DNA of 12,026 nucleotides from an uncultured Granulosicoccus sp. (GCA_937924505.1 CALDSR010000067.1:1-12026), one strand, 5' to 3'; positions 1-6,954 are shown, counted from the first letter of the stretch. Notes: generated by a model not told the origin, from the sequence alone. Made by a program: numbers and translations.

Positions 1-118
1 CTTCAATCATTTCTGGTCGTTTTACTCGAACCTGCCTCCCGTTCATCATTACCCACTCGTACTTCTTTTGTCGCTCAGCTTTTGCCTTCTTTTGAGCAGC
101 AGTCATTTTCCTTTTCAT
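1..118 (-). CDS. Small basic hypothetical protein, 5' part only (cut by window edge)
   Basis: Reading leftward from an ATG at 116-118, the frame stays open for 39 codons to the window edge. It encodes a highly charged start (MKRKMTAAQKKAKAERQKKY) followed by EWVMMNGRQVRVKRPEMIE. The Lys/Arg/Ala-rich N-terminus looks like a helical, possibly nucleic-acid-contacting segment, and the following part is more globular. A second in-frame ATG at 104-106 has an AAGG just upstream, but the spacing is only about 3 nt. The first ATG has no clear ribosome site, so the start is uncertain. I have an impression of small conserved gammaproteobacterial proteins of this kind but cannot name a family. The amino-acid composition is gene-like rather than random. 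The 3' end lies outside the window. Confidence 0.55.
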   Translation of the reverse strand, partial: MKRKMTAAQKKAKAERQKKYEWVMMNGRQVRVKRPEMIE

Positions 119-235
119 TCTAAACCAACCAAGCTATACGCATAGTGTGCCTCAGCGAATATATTATTCTATAGCGAGTTGCTGTCGAAATCCATTGGCT
201 ACGGCTTGCAAAACCAGTATTCCGGCCACCGAGAT

Positions 236-723
236 TTTCAACTCGTTAGGCAAACCGCCCATCTCGTGTCCACGATGTCCTTTGGCGCCACTAGAGCCGC
301 GCGCTATACAGGTGTGTTTTCCACGCTACTGCTACCTAGCCGACTGCACATTCTGCCTCTTTGCAAAAAAACAGCGGCGACCTCGGTTGCGGCCAAGGTC
401 TTCGCGTCAACAAAATATCTGGCCTCCGCACCTTTCAGATTACTAGGCAAACAGAGTTTGACGTGACAGCAGCCTTACCTACTCTATATAGAGCCGCGAC
501 TTACCAATCAGTCTATGGCAGTACTGGTTTCTTCGAACACCAGCATCAATCATATCGTTGAAAATCAGAGCGGCGATCTCGAACGCGAACTAGATCTTGA
601 CGGTAACATCAGAACTCTGTTGGACAGATAAAGAAGGGTGAACAACGCATAAAAAAGCATAAAACGGTATTAACTATCCTGAGTATTTTCCAAACATTTC
701 TTAAACTGTTGTTTGCTGCTAAC
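236..723 (+). repeat. Diverged ~490-bp direct repeat, copy A
   Basis: This stretch aligns along its whole length with 972-1461 in the same orientation and at nearly the same length (488 versus 490 bp). Shared landmarks include CAACTCGTTAG near the left end, ATCTCGTGTCC, GTGTTTTCCACGCTACTG, GAAAATCAGAGCGGCGATCT, CCTGAGTATTTT and a terminal TTTGCYGCTAAC. Similarity is high in the first ~370 bp and lower in the last ~120 bp. The short open frames across it are not conserved between copies (one reads further than the other), so I treat it as non-coding. Inside the copy, the segment from 236 is weakly repeated from about 433 (TTTCA, then TAGGCAAAC, then CGTG), which gives a sub-unit of ~197 bp. 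Sub-repeat similarity may extend left to about 190. Confidence 0.8.
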
Positions 724-732
724 AGACGCAAT

Positions 733-801
733 AACTTGAACTTGCGGCCGGTGCGTGTTCTGTGGCATCACGGGTTACGTACCGGCCGCAAGTTACAAGT
801 T
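733..801. repeat. Long inverted repeat (hairpin) between the two repeat copies
   Basis: The left arm, AACTTGAACTTGCGGCCGGT at 733-752, is matched on the opposite strand by 781-801, apart from one extra base in the right arm. The arms can be extended a few bases inward with one mismatch (GCGT against ACGT). The enclosed loop is about 20-28 nt. There is no T-run after the right arm, so this is not a typical intrinsic terminator. It lies 10 bp beyond the end of repeat copy A and has no counterpart beyond copy B. It could be a recombination or transposon-end structure, or a protein-binding palindrome; the sequence alone does not decide. Confidence 0.7.
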
Positions 802-971
802 CATTGTAGTGTTAGCATTTTTCTGTGTCTCGATTTCTGTCAGTTTAAAGATACCACTATTGTCTGACACCACCAATCCAATACGGAGACCAGAACCCTG
901 TAGCTTTGCCTTACGCCCCCTGCCGGGTGTATCGATACCGCAATTATTTACTCCACATTCTGCACGCAGGC
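802..971. other. Spacer between repeat copies, no gene seen
   Basis: The short open frames in this stretch lack ribosome-binding sites and protein-like composition. A small GTGTC/GACAC inverted repeat (about 823-875) is within chance expectation. I see nothing functional here. Confidence 0.5.
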
Positions 972-1461
972 TTTCAACTCGTTAGACAAAACGCCCATCT
1001 CGTGTCCCTGATGTCTCTTGGCGCCACCAGAGCCGCGCACCACACCAGAGTGTTTTCCACGCTACTGCCACCTAGCCGCCTGCACATTCGTTCTCTTTGC
1101 AATTAAACAGCGGCGATCTCCATTGCGGACTAGGTCTTCGCGTCATTAATATGATCTTGCCTCCGCGCCTTTCTGTTTACTAGGCAAACAGCGCTTGACG
1201 TGACAGTTGTCTTGCCTACTCCACATAGAGCCGCGGCTTTCCAATCAGTCTGTCCGCAGTGCTGATTTCTTGGAACACCACCATCAATCCTGCTGTTGAA
1301 AATCAGAGCGGCGATCTCGAACGCGCACTGAATCTCATCGGTTTCACTAGAACCCCGTCGAATAGATTCTCAAGCGAGAACAACGAAGCAAAGACACAAT
1401 ACGATTACATTCATCCTGAGTATTTTTTCACCTATGTCGTAAGCTGTTGTTTGCCGCTAAC
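972..1461 (+). repeat. Diverged ~490-bp direct repeat, copy B
   Basis: This is the second copy of the unit at 236-723, in the same orientation and 736-738 bp downstream. It carries the same internal organisation: a first sub-unit starting TTTCAACTCGTTAGACAAA at 972 and a related second sub-unit starting near 1170 (TTTCTGTTTACTAGGCAAAC), a 198-bp step against 197 bp in copy A. Both copies contain GCGGCGATCTC-type motifs about 195-200 bp apart (near 373 and 569 in A, 1111 and 1309 in B). The similarity to copy A stops at GCTAAC (1456-1461), only 20 bp before the hairpin that ends the neighbouring IS91-like transposase gene. Confidence 0.8.
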
Positions 1462-1481
1462 GCCGAGTTAACGTGCGACGT

Positions 1482-1534
1482 AAAGACCAAAAAAATATCA
1501 CACTCTCACCCTCAGTGATATTTTTTTGGTCTTT
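1482..1534 (-). terminator. Perfect 20-bp inverted repeat at the 3' end of the transposase gene
   Basis: Arms AAAGACCAAAAAAATATCAC (1482-1501) and its exact reverse complement (1515-1534) enclose a 13-nt loop. Each strand reads a run of seven T within the descending arm, so it could act as a terminator in both directions, although the T-run lies inside the stem rather than after it. The transposase stop codon (1498-1500) lies in the left arm, so the last codons of the gene form the loop and right arm. IS91-family elements carry their replication-origin end downstream of the transposase gene, usually with dyad symmetry. The hairpin is therefore also a candidate for part of that end. Confidence 0.6.
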
Positions 1535-2700
1535 GCGGAGACAGGTTCAACTCTTTGTTGGACGCTTTTACTGCGGGGTAACTGTTTTAAGGAATTTCCT
1601 TTTCGCCACGTAGGGTCGATGACCCGCATGTGTCTCAGAATACCGCCGCAACGACATTTAAGCGGTTGGAGAGTGCGGTATTCAGGTGCTATTTCCGTTG
1701 TACGACCGAGCTGCTCGCGGCATCGGTTACGTCGTTCTCTTGCTGCACCTCCGTAGAGTCCGTAATGGCGTACAACATGTTGTCCGGGTTCCGGTATGTG
1801 AGTCATCAACCTGCGCAAGAACTCTTCTGGCTTCAGCGACAGCAGCTTTTTTCTACCATCTCTATGATCTTTGTAACGAAAGCCTATTCGTTCCGCATCG
1901 CAGCGTTCGATCTGGTGTGGATTTATGGGACCGCCCCGCAGGTATCTGGACAGGTACAGCATCACCCCACGCCCATGCGCATATTTCGGTTCTATCCGAA
2001 CACTCCAGGCCTTTCGGTAGAGTGATCGGTGCATTGATCGGAATTGCGCTTCGGTTTGATCTGGTGGGAGTACGAGTTCTCCGTCATCGAACGCGGTTCG
2101 TATCGCATCTTGCCATTTCCCTCTATACAACGATTTAACCACCGCGATGGGAAGTAGATAGTCGCCTGTGTCTTTCCATTTCTTTGCAGTAGTCTCGCCC
2201 CCTGCCGTCACCACACAGTGTATGTGAGGGTGCAAACTCAGCTGGCGTCCCCATGTGTGCAGCGCCATCAGTATGCCCGGTGTCACGGCGTGATGCTTCG
2301 GGTCTTTCATCAGCTGCATTAACGTTTCGTTGGCAACTCGAAAGAATGTACGCGTAAACCATGCTGTGTTGTATTGCCAGAGCACTCGGTATTCTTGTGG
2401 CAACGTGAAGACAACATGGAAGTGAGCGCAATCAATCAAGCGTTCTTGTTGGGTTTTTACCCACACCGCTTTTTCACGTTGAGCACATTGCCAGCAACTT
2501 CGGTGTTTACACGCATGGTGTAGCACGACCGTTGTCCCTTGCGCTTCACAGCGGAATATACTGGTACCTCGATCAGCAGTTCTACAACTCACAATTGCAT
2601 CCAATGCCTTTAAGTGCTTCAATGGCATCCGTCGAGCTCGCAGTGACGGCTCATACCATCGGAAAATATTCTGTAACAGCTGACTTGACGACGCTTCCAT
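1498..2700 (-). CDS. IS91-family transposase (HUH rolling-circle type)
   Basis: The 400-residue protein has the order expected for IS91-family (Y2_Tnp-type) transposases. An N-terminal zinc-binding region has Cys39, Cys51, Cys64, Cys69 and Cys72 in a CKHRSCWQC context. The HUH metal-binding motif HPHIHCVV lies at about 157-164 (His159 and His161). A tyrosine motif YLSRYLRG lies at 249-256 (Tyr249, Tyr253), where relatives have YL-R-Y. An RF/GFRYKDHR segment and a basic tail follow. Such enzymes nick single-stranded DNA at the element's origin end and mobilise it, sometimes with adjacent DNA, by rolling-circle replication. The length is normal and no frameshift is seen, so the protein may be active. 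The ATG at 2700 is preceded by GAGG with about 8-nt spacing. The last codons overlap the perfect hairpin at 1482-1534. Confidence 0.92.
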   Translation of the reverse strand: MEASSSQLLQNIFRWYEPSLRARRMPLKHLKALDAIVSCRTADRGTSIFRCEAQGTTVVLHHACKHRSCWQCAQREKAVWVKTQQERLIDCAHFHVVFTLPQEYRVLWQYNTAWFTRTFFRVANETLMQLMKDPKHHAVTPGILMALHTWGRQLSLHPHIHCVVTAGGETTAKKWKDTGDYLLPIAVVKSLYRGKWQDAIRTAFDDGELVLPPDQTEAQFRSMHRSLYRKAWSVRIEPKYAHGRGVMLYLSRYLRGGPINPHQIERCDAERIGFRYKDHRDGRKKLLSLKPEEFLRRLMTHIPEPGQHVVRHYGLYGGAARERRNRCREQLGRTTEIAPEYRTLQPLKCRCGGILRHMRVIDPTWRKGNSLKQLPRSKSVQQRVEPVSAKTKKISLRVRV

Positions 2701-2704
2701 GCAT

Positions 2705-2722
2705 CTGTCCTCATCCGTGAGG
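2705..2722 (-). promoter_or_regulatory. Transposase ribosome-binding site within a small hairpin
   Basis: On the transposase mRNA strand, CCTCA, the loop CGGA and TGAGG form a 5-bp stem with a 4-nt loop (2709-2722). The GAGG half is the likely Shine-Dalgarno sequence, about 8 nt before the ATG at 2700. Pairing would hide it from ribosomes, a common way to keep transposase levels low. The stem is short, so the effect is an inference. Confidence 0.4.
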
Positions 2723-2730
2723 GAACTTAG

Positions 2731-2786
2731 AGTCTACACAACTTGCTCTCGTGTAGTCTAGCTGGCCACTGCCGCGGAGCGGTAGT
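2731..2786. repeat. Two successive inverted repeats upstream of the transposase
   Basis: The first dyad pairs AGTCTACAC (2731-2739) with GTGTAGTCT (2751-2759), with 8 of 9 positions complementary across an 11-nt loop. The second pairs ACTGCCGC (2768-2775) with GCGGTAGT (2779-2786) through a 3-nt loop with one G-T pair. Their place on the 5' side of an IS91-type gene fits the terminus where rolling-circle transfer ends, or a promoter-control region. Confidence 0.5.
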
Positions 2787-2815
2787 TTTGTTCAACAAGT
2801 ATTAGATCGAGTGCA

Positions 2816-2856
2816 TACTATTGAATATTTACCGACTCTTGTATATTCCAATAGTA
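2816..2856. repeat. AT-rich inverted repeat
   Basis: TACTATTGAATAT (2816-2828) is complementary to ATATTCCAATAGTA (2843-2856) apart from one extra base, around a 14-nt loop. It is the outermost of the hairpins beside the transposase gene. It could mark the real edge of the insertion sequence or belong to the host DNA. No T-run follows that would make it a standard terminator. Confidence 0.5.
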
Positions 2857-2859
2857 CAA

Positions 2860-3266
2860 CGTCTTCAATAATTTAATAGCACTGACAAATAACAGCTTTT
2901 CCATGCCTCACAGCCCCAGTTAAACCACACCCGAGCAAGTCATAATCATAAATAACACTCTCGGATAAAATCCCAATCAAACACGTCAATCAATATCGCC
3001 GACTGTGGCCTATCGCAATAGTGAAGACTCCGCTGGAAGGTTTGCTTCGTCCTCGTCGACCATCATATCGAATTCAACAACACAAAGACTCACCGGCAAC
3101 CGTAAGTCAGTCATTGTCGCTTCGCTTTCCATCAATTAAACACGAGTCAACATGCAAACAAAAAACGAAATATTATTCCTCCTCAAATTTACCAGTATTT
3201 TGATAACGCTCGCCGTTAAGATGGTATGAACCAACTCAACACCGCTATTCCGCTGTAAAGGCAATC
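2860..3266. other. AT-rich stretch without a recognisable gene
   Basis: I find no convincing gene here. A plus-strand frame (3021-3203, 60 codons) has a low-complexity Ser/Lys/Arg-rich translation and no ribosome site. A minus-strand frame of 34 codons (3010-3114) starts with ATG and reads somewhat protein-like (LPVSLCVVEFDMMVDEDE) but is too short to call. It could be a worn gene fragment beside the insertion sequence. Confidence 0.5.
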
Positions 3267-3656
3267 CTATATTTCGTCACTGTCCAACACGGCTCGAAGG
3301 TCAGCATCGAAGTCTGCAAAACTCACTTCAACACTACCTTCAGCGGCAACGTAAAACACGCCAGGCAGGATACCCGCCGCTCGTAGTGATGGAATCATGT
3401 CCTCTAGTACTTCTGACAGGGGAATGGCCTTCGCTTCGAATGTGGCCCAATGACCGGCGATACACAATTCAGCAAACTCCTTTGCTGGCCATAACGGCAG
3501 AATAGTATTGCCTTGCGAATCTTCTGATGTTGCCCAGCCGTCGTCGAACAAGGACCAGACTTCGTGCATCTCAAGCGCTTGCCGAATGAAATAACGATAA
3601 CGCTCCACCGGCGTGAGGTCCAGTATCGCTTGCATATCTGATTCACTCAGCTTCAT
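3267..3656 (-). CDS. DUF2750 family protein
   Basis: The protein is about 129 residues from the ATG at 3654-3656; a GTG at 3660-3662 would add two residues, and neither start has a strong ribosome site. It has the hallmarks I associate with the DUF2750 family. An N-terminal helix is followed by RYRYFIRQA, the VWSLFDDGWA segment (about 33-42), PLWPAKEFAELC (about 54-65) and an acidic C-terminus with LPGVFYVAAEG. These are small soluble cytoplasmic proteins, mostly from gammaproteobacteria, with no known function. The length is typical. The gene lies 28 bp downstream of the alpha/beta hydrolase gene on the same strand, so the two are probably co-transcribed. No signal peptide or membrane segment is present. 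Confidence 0.8.
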   Translation of the reverse strand: MKLSESDMQAILDLTPVERYRYFIRQALEMHEVWSLFDDGWATSEDSQGNTILPLWPAKEFAELCIAGHWATFEAKAIPLSEVLEDMIPSLRAAGILPGVFYVAAEGSVEVSFADFDADLRAVLDSDEI

Positions 3657-3683
3657 AACCACAAATAATTAACGGTATTGCCG

Positions 3684-4499
3684 CTATGTTTCAACAGGGG
3701 CGATCTTGTCAAGCCATTCGATCATATCCGCGATGGCACGTTCTCGAAGCTCAGGTATTTCATTGAACAGCTCGTGATACCCACCGGGATACAGTTTGAG
3801 TGTGACCTTGTCACTCGGGGCATTGGTAGCAAACTGCTGGCTCCCTGCGGGGTCAACCACGGGATCATCACCCGGGACCAGTAACAGTGTGTCAACATCG
3901 AGTCGCGATGAAAGTGCCAGCGCCTCTCTGCCTGTGCGCATCAACCATGTGATCATGCCGGCTGATTTAAAACCATGATTGAGCTTGTCGGCATGACTGA
4001 TATCAACCATGTCCTTGTCGTGAGTCAAGCGAGTGGCGTCGTACGCTAACTCGAGACAGTAATGCGGCGCCACCCTGTTCATCACATGCAGTTTGACTTT
4101 GTTCATGGGCGAGACAAACGGCAGGAATGCCGGAGCGGACAAAACCAATGCATGCACGTGCAAGCCATGCATCAGCACCAATTCAGACGCCAGTACACCA
4201 CCGAGGCTATGTCCAAGCAAAATCGGTGTTGATCCGGTCTCCTTGGCAAAACGCATGAACTGTATACCAGCCTGTGTCGCATAGGCGCCAGGCGGGTAAT
4301 GCTTGCCCCGCTCTCCCGCGGACTGACCATGCCCGGGATGATCGTGCGCGCCGACAACGAAGCCTTGCTGTGTCAGCGCATCAGCCACATGCTCATAGCG
4401 ACCACAGTGTTCGCCTGTCCCATGAAACAGATAAATACCGTGAGGTCGGCGCGCGACACCGGCAGCCGCTTCCCAGCGGCGACTGTGTATCTGACTCAT
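3684..4499 (-). CDS. Alpha/beta hydrolase (monoacylglycerol lipase / lysophospholipase type)
   Basis: The 271-residue protein follows the serine hydrolase (Hydrolase_4) plan. The oxyanion-loop HGTGEHCGRY motif lies at 26-35 and DHPGHGQSAGERG at about 53-65. The nucleophile elbow GHSLGG has Ser98. The likely catalytic Asp212 is in GDDPVVDP, and His242 in YPGGYHELFNE completes the triad. These features match bacterial monoglyceride lipases and lysophospholipase-like esterases, which release fatty acids from mono-acyl glycerolipids. The exact substrate cannot be read from sequence. No signal peptide is evident, so it is probably cytoplasmic. The gene reads away from the SAF-domain oxidoreductase gene and probably heads a two-gene unit with the DUF2750 gene. 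The triad is complete, so the enzyme should be functional. Confidence 0.85.
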   Translation of the reverse strand: MSQIHSRRWEAAAGVARRPHGIYLFHGTGEHCGRYEHVADALTQQGFVVGAHDHPGHGQSAGERGKHYPPGAYATQAGIQFMRFAKETGSTPILLGHSLGGVLASELVLMHGLHVHALVLSAPAFLPFVSPMNKVKLHVMNRVAPHYCLELAYDATRLTHDKDMVDISHADKLNHGFKSAGMITWLMRTGREALALSSRLDVDTLLLVPGDDPVVDPAGSQQFATNAPSDKVTLKLYPGGYHELFNEIPELRERAIADMIEWLDKIAPVET

Positions 4500-4744
4500 C
4501 GTTTATTCGATCCTGCGGTTATGATCAATGATGGCGTTTCAGCCGGCACAACAGTCACGACAAGCGCACGGTCATTAACAGATAGACGTAGGCCACTATA
4601 TTTTGTAGGTTTCAAGAAAACAAAATGACCCGGCCGTGCAGATTATTCCAGGCCAGGTCTTGTCAGCCACAGCGACCCCGATATGCGGGATAGTATACCG
4701 AGGTTTCTGTGGTCTAATTCACAGACGCTGAATCGGACCCTGAT
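4500..4744. promoter_or_regulatory. Divergent intergenic region
   Basis: These 245 bp separate two divergent genes, so promoters for both must lie here. I could not find a -35/-10 pair with good spacing. A TTGTCA at 4660-4665 lacks a suitable -10, and TAGTATA near 4691 lacks a suitable -35. A short CCCG/CGGG dyad (4677-4689) is within chance expectation. Confidence 0.35.
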
Positions 4745-6079
4745 ATGTATCTGTATCGCGAACTTCTGGCACGCGTGGCCTCCAGCCAACCGGTACGTGT
4801 AGGCCTTGTCGGTGCGGGTAAATTCGGCAGCATGTTTCTGTCGCAAGTCCCGACAACACCGGGTCTTGTGGTCGACACGATTGTCGATCTGGACCCTGCC
4901 CGAGCGCAACATAACTGTCGTCAGATTGGTTGGAGCGAGGCGGCCATCCAGGCCACACGATTCACCGATACTGTTGAATCGATGCTGAACGCAGGCTCGG
5001 TTGACGTCATGGTTGAAGCGACCGGCATACCGGCCGCCGGACTTCGACACGCAAGCCTTGCGATCGACACTGGCATCCATGTCATCATGGTCAATGTTGA
5101 AGCCGATGTTCTCGGCGGTGTGTTGTTGGCAAAGAAGGCGGAACAAGCCGGCGTCACCTACTCCATGGCCTATGGAGATCAACCCGCCTTGACCGTTGAA
5201 CTTGTCGAGTGGGCACGAGGCTGTGGCTTCCGGGTGGTCGCAGCCGGTAAAGGCACACGCTATCTCCCCGCCTATCATGCGTCAACGCCAGACACAGTAT
5301 GGGATCACTACGGTATGACGGCAGCCCAGGCAGCCGCTGCAGGCATGAACAGCCAGATGTTCAACAGTTTCCTGGACGGTACCAAGTCGGCACTGGAAAT
5401 GGCGGCCATAAGTAACGCCACCGGCCTCGATGTACCCGCCAACGGTTTGCAGTTTCCACCCGCCGGCATGGATGATTTGGCGCAAGTACTGCGACCGGTA
5501 TCGGCAGGTGGTGTCCTGTCCAATGCAGGCCAGGTCGAAGTCGTGTCATCACTGCAACGCGATGGCAGTGATGTGTACAAGGATCTGCGCTGGGGTGTGT
5601 ATGTCGTGATCGAAGCCCCGAACGACTATTCAGCGGGCTGTTTTCGTCAATACGGTATGAACACCGATGAAACGGGCCGCTATTCGGCAATGTACAAGCC
5701 TTTTCACCTGATCGGTCTGGAACTCAACGTATCGATACTCTCAGCTGCCTTGCTGAACAAGGCCACAGGCAGCACGCAAGACTTCAATGCTGATGTCGTG
5801 ACCACCGCCAAGCGTGATCTGAAAGCTGGTGAAAGGCTCGATGGCGAAGGCGGGTTTACGGTTTGGGGAAAGCTTTACAGTGCACGCGATTCATTAGCCA
5901 TGGGCGCACTACCGATCGGCCTTGCCAACGACGTTACCTTGAAGCGCGATATCAAAACCAACGAAGTGATTGCAATGCAGGACGTCACACTGGATGAAAC
6001 TGATGATGCAGTACGCATGCGCCGACAAATGAAACGGAAATATTGTACCGCCGACAATCAAACCGATACTGCGCCCTGA
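4745..6079 (+). CDS. NAD(P)-dependent oxidoreductase with C-terminal SAF domain
   Basis: The 444-residue protein starts with a Rossmann fold: VRVGLVGAGKFGSMF (17-31) holds the GxGxxG dinucleotide motif, and DTIVDLDPARA at about 44-54 ends the second strand. VDVMVEATG (86-94) resembles the NAD-binding half of homoserine dehydrogenase. The middle carries conserved-looking GKGTRYLPAYH (168-178) and YKPFHLIGLE (317-326) segments. The last ~95 residues look like a SAF domain (TTAKRDLKAGERLDGEGGF at 353-371), which is common in sugar-acid dehydratases and related enzymes. The probable role is a cytoplasmic dehydrogenase acting on a hydroxy- or aldehyde-acid. The substrate is unknown and I do not consider it a true homoserine dehydrogenase. 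The ATG at 4745 has only a weak GGAC site upstream, and other in-frame starts lie beyond the Rossmann motif. A truncated dioxygenase-like gene follows after 11 bp. Confidence 0.8.
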   Translation: MYLYRELLARVASSQPVRVGLVGAGKFGSMFLSQVPTTPGLVVDTIVDLDPARAQHNCRQIGWSEAAIQATRFTDTVESMLNAGSVDVMVEATGIPAAGLRHASLAIDTGIHVIMVNVEADVLGGVLLAKKAEQAGVTYSMAYGDQPALTVELVEWARGCGFRVVAAGKGTRYLPAYHASTPDTVWDHYGMTAAQAAAAGMNSQMFNSFLDGTKSALEMAAISNATGLDVPANGLQFPPAGMDDLAQVLRPVSAGGVLSNAGQVEVVSSLQRDGSDVYKDLRWGVYVVIEAPNDYSAGCFRQYGMNTDETGRYSAMYKPFHLIGLELNVSILSAALLNKATGSTQDFNADVVTTAKRDLKAGERLDGEGGFTVWGKLYSARDSLAMGALPIGLANDVTLKRDIKTNEVIAMQDVTLDETDDAVRMRRQMKRKYCTADNQTDTAP

Positions 6080-6090
6080 TCTGCCTCTCC

Positions 6091-6366
6091 ATGTCAATAC
6101 AACACCCGAAATTTGATCGAAACGCCTGGCAAGAAAACGGCTTTGTCATCGTTGATCGCTTACTGGATAGAAACCGTATCCATTGCGGCGTTTCTCAAGT
6201 AACGATGCTATTGCAGCGCCAGCTGACACACAATCATCTTAATGAATCGAGCGCGCAATTTTCACCTGACAACAGTATCGACACACCGGCACGACTACTC
6301 GGTCATATGGGTCTTGATCGTTTCAAATCGGGATTCATCACCTTCACCGACCAACGCATACACTAG
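6091..6366 (+). pseudogene. Truncated phytanoyl-CoA dioxygenase-like (PhyH) gene, N-terminal remnant
   Basis: An ATG at 6091, 11 bp after the SAF oxidoreductase stop, opens a 91-codon frame. The segment FDRNAWQENGFVIVDRLLD near the start, then VTMLLQRQLTHN, resembles the first helices of PhyH-type Fe(II)/2-oxoglutarate dioxygenases, which usually begin with a W..NGF.vv..l motif. Full members are some 250-300 residues with an HxD...H iron site. None of that is present, and the last ~24 codons run antisense into the anti-sigma gene. I infer a gene cut off by a rearrangement. The alternative is a short novel protein translated with the upstream gene. Confidence 0.5.
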
Positions 6367-6954
6367 TTGACCTTGCTGCCATTCCAGACGCTTTGCTTTT
6401 CTGGATTGGCTAAATCGCGCTTCGCTTGACGCACCGGTGGAACGGTTGACGCGGGCCAACAAGCTGAATCGATTCTGATCATTGTCTTCAAAGACATTCA
6501 ATACTGCAGCGCGGTTACCATCCTGCACAATGCGCGCACCCAAAGCCGTCAAGCCAACCGCGGACAGATCAGGCAACTCAAACTCGCGTTTGAGACGGTG
6601 ACTGACCCACAGGTTCAGAAAATCAGGATCTTCCGCACTGACTTGTACCGGATCAACCGGATCCATCGCGAACAGATCATGCACTTGCGAGCCAAGATCA
6701 GATGCATTCAGTTCAGCCACTACGACCGGTTCATCCGAGGTCGTCATGGCTTTCAAGCCCATGCCCAGTCCCACACCTACGGACAACACGACAACTAACA
6801 GCGCGCCATTGATCAAGCTGCGACGCAGCGGTGATGTAATCGCACCGACCATCCACGAGGGCACGGGTTCATCCAGCACACCGTCGTAGGCCATTTTCAT
6901 GCTTTGCTGAACGATATCCTTATCTTTTTTTATGTTGACTACGTTTTCGCTCAT
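6295..6954 (-). CDS. Single-pass membrane anti-sigma factor
   Basis: The 219-residue protein has a short cytoplasmic N-terminus containing MAYDGVLDEPVPSWM (21-35), like the sigma-binding region of anti-sigma factors. One membrane helix follows at about 48-68 (LINGALLVVVLSVGVGLGMG). The periplasmic domain has LWVSHRLKREFELPDLSAVG (115-134), LTALGARIV and LVYALVGEGDESRFE (197-211). That order (GL..GARIV, ..YALVGE) matches the extracytoplasmic part of many RsiE/ChrR-like anti-sigma factors. It has no cysteine and so no zinc anti-sigma (HxxxCxxC) motif. It should hold the sigma factor encoded just upstream at the membrane until an envelope signal releases it. The ATG at 6954 lies 60 bp after the sigma gene. 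Its 3' end overlaps the convergent dioxygenase remnant by 72 bp. Confidence 0.75.
   Translation of the reverse strand: MSENVVNIKKDKDIVQQSMKMAYDGVLDEPVPSWMVGAITSPLRRSLINGALLVVVLSVGVGLGMGLKAMTTSDEPVVVAELNASDLGSQVHDLFAMDPVDPVQVSAEDPDFLNLWVSHRLKREFELPDLSAVGLTALGARIVQDGNRAAVLNVFEDNDQNRFSLLARVNRSTGASSEARFSQSRKAKRLEWQQGQLVYALVGEGDESRFETIKTHMTE

Larger units (their letters stand above)
1482..2786 (-). mobile_element. IS91-family insertion sequence (approximate limits)
   Basis: The element is defined by an intact HUH/Tyr transposase gene (1498-2700) with palindromic DNA on both sides. I set the limits at the outermost strong hairpins next to the gene: the perfect dyad at 1482-1534 and the hairpin at 2768-2786. 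IS91-type elements lack classical terminal inverted repeats and make no target duplication, so the true ends cannot be read from one copy. They typically insert next to GTTC/CTTG. Such tetramers occur at 2743-2746 and 2789-2792, but they are too common to prove an end. The left limit is only about 20 bp from the end of repeat copy B. Confidence 0.55.

Noticed and set aside
236..470. Possible integron attC sites, since GTTAGGC and GTTAGAC (matching GTTRRRY) occur near the start of both repeat copies.
   Set aside because: No partner RYYYAAC core with the required imperfect inverted-repeat arms was found at a proper distance, and the repeats are far longer than attC sites with no cassette-like genes between them.
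147..561. Open frames of 66-99 codons within repeat copy A.
   Set aside because: They lack ribosome sites, overlap in several frames and are not kept open in copy B, so they look like chance frames in repeat DNA.
1630..2431. Open frames on the plus strand and in other frames across the transposase gene.
   Set aside because: They are shadows of a 400-codon gene with clear family motifs.
3021..3203. 60-codon plus-strand frame in the AT-rich stretch.
   Set aside because: Low-complexity translation, no ribosome site and no family resemblance.
4643..5278. 211-codon minus-strand frame opposite the SAF oxidoreductase gene.
   Set aside because: It is antisense to a gene with a clear Rossmann motif, and its translation lacks any domain pattern.
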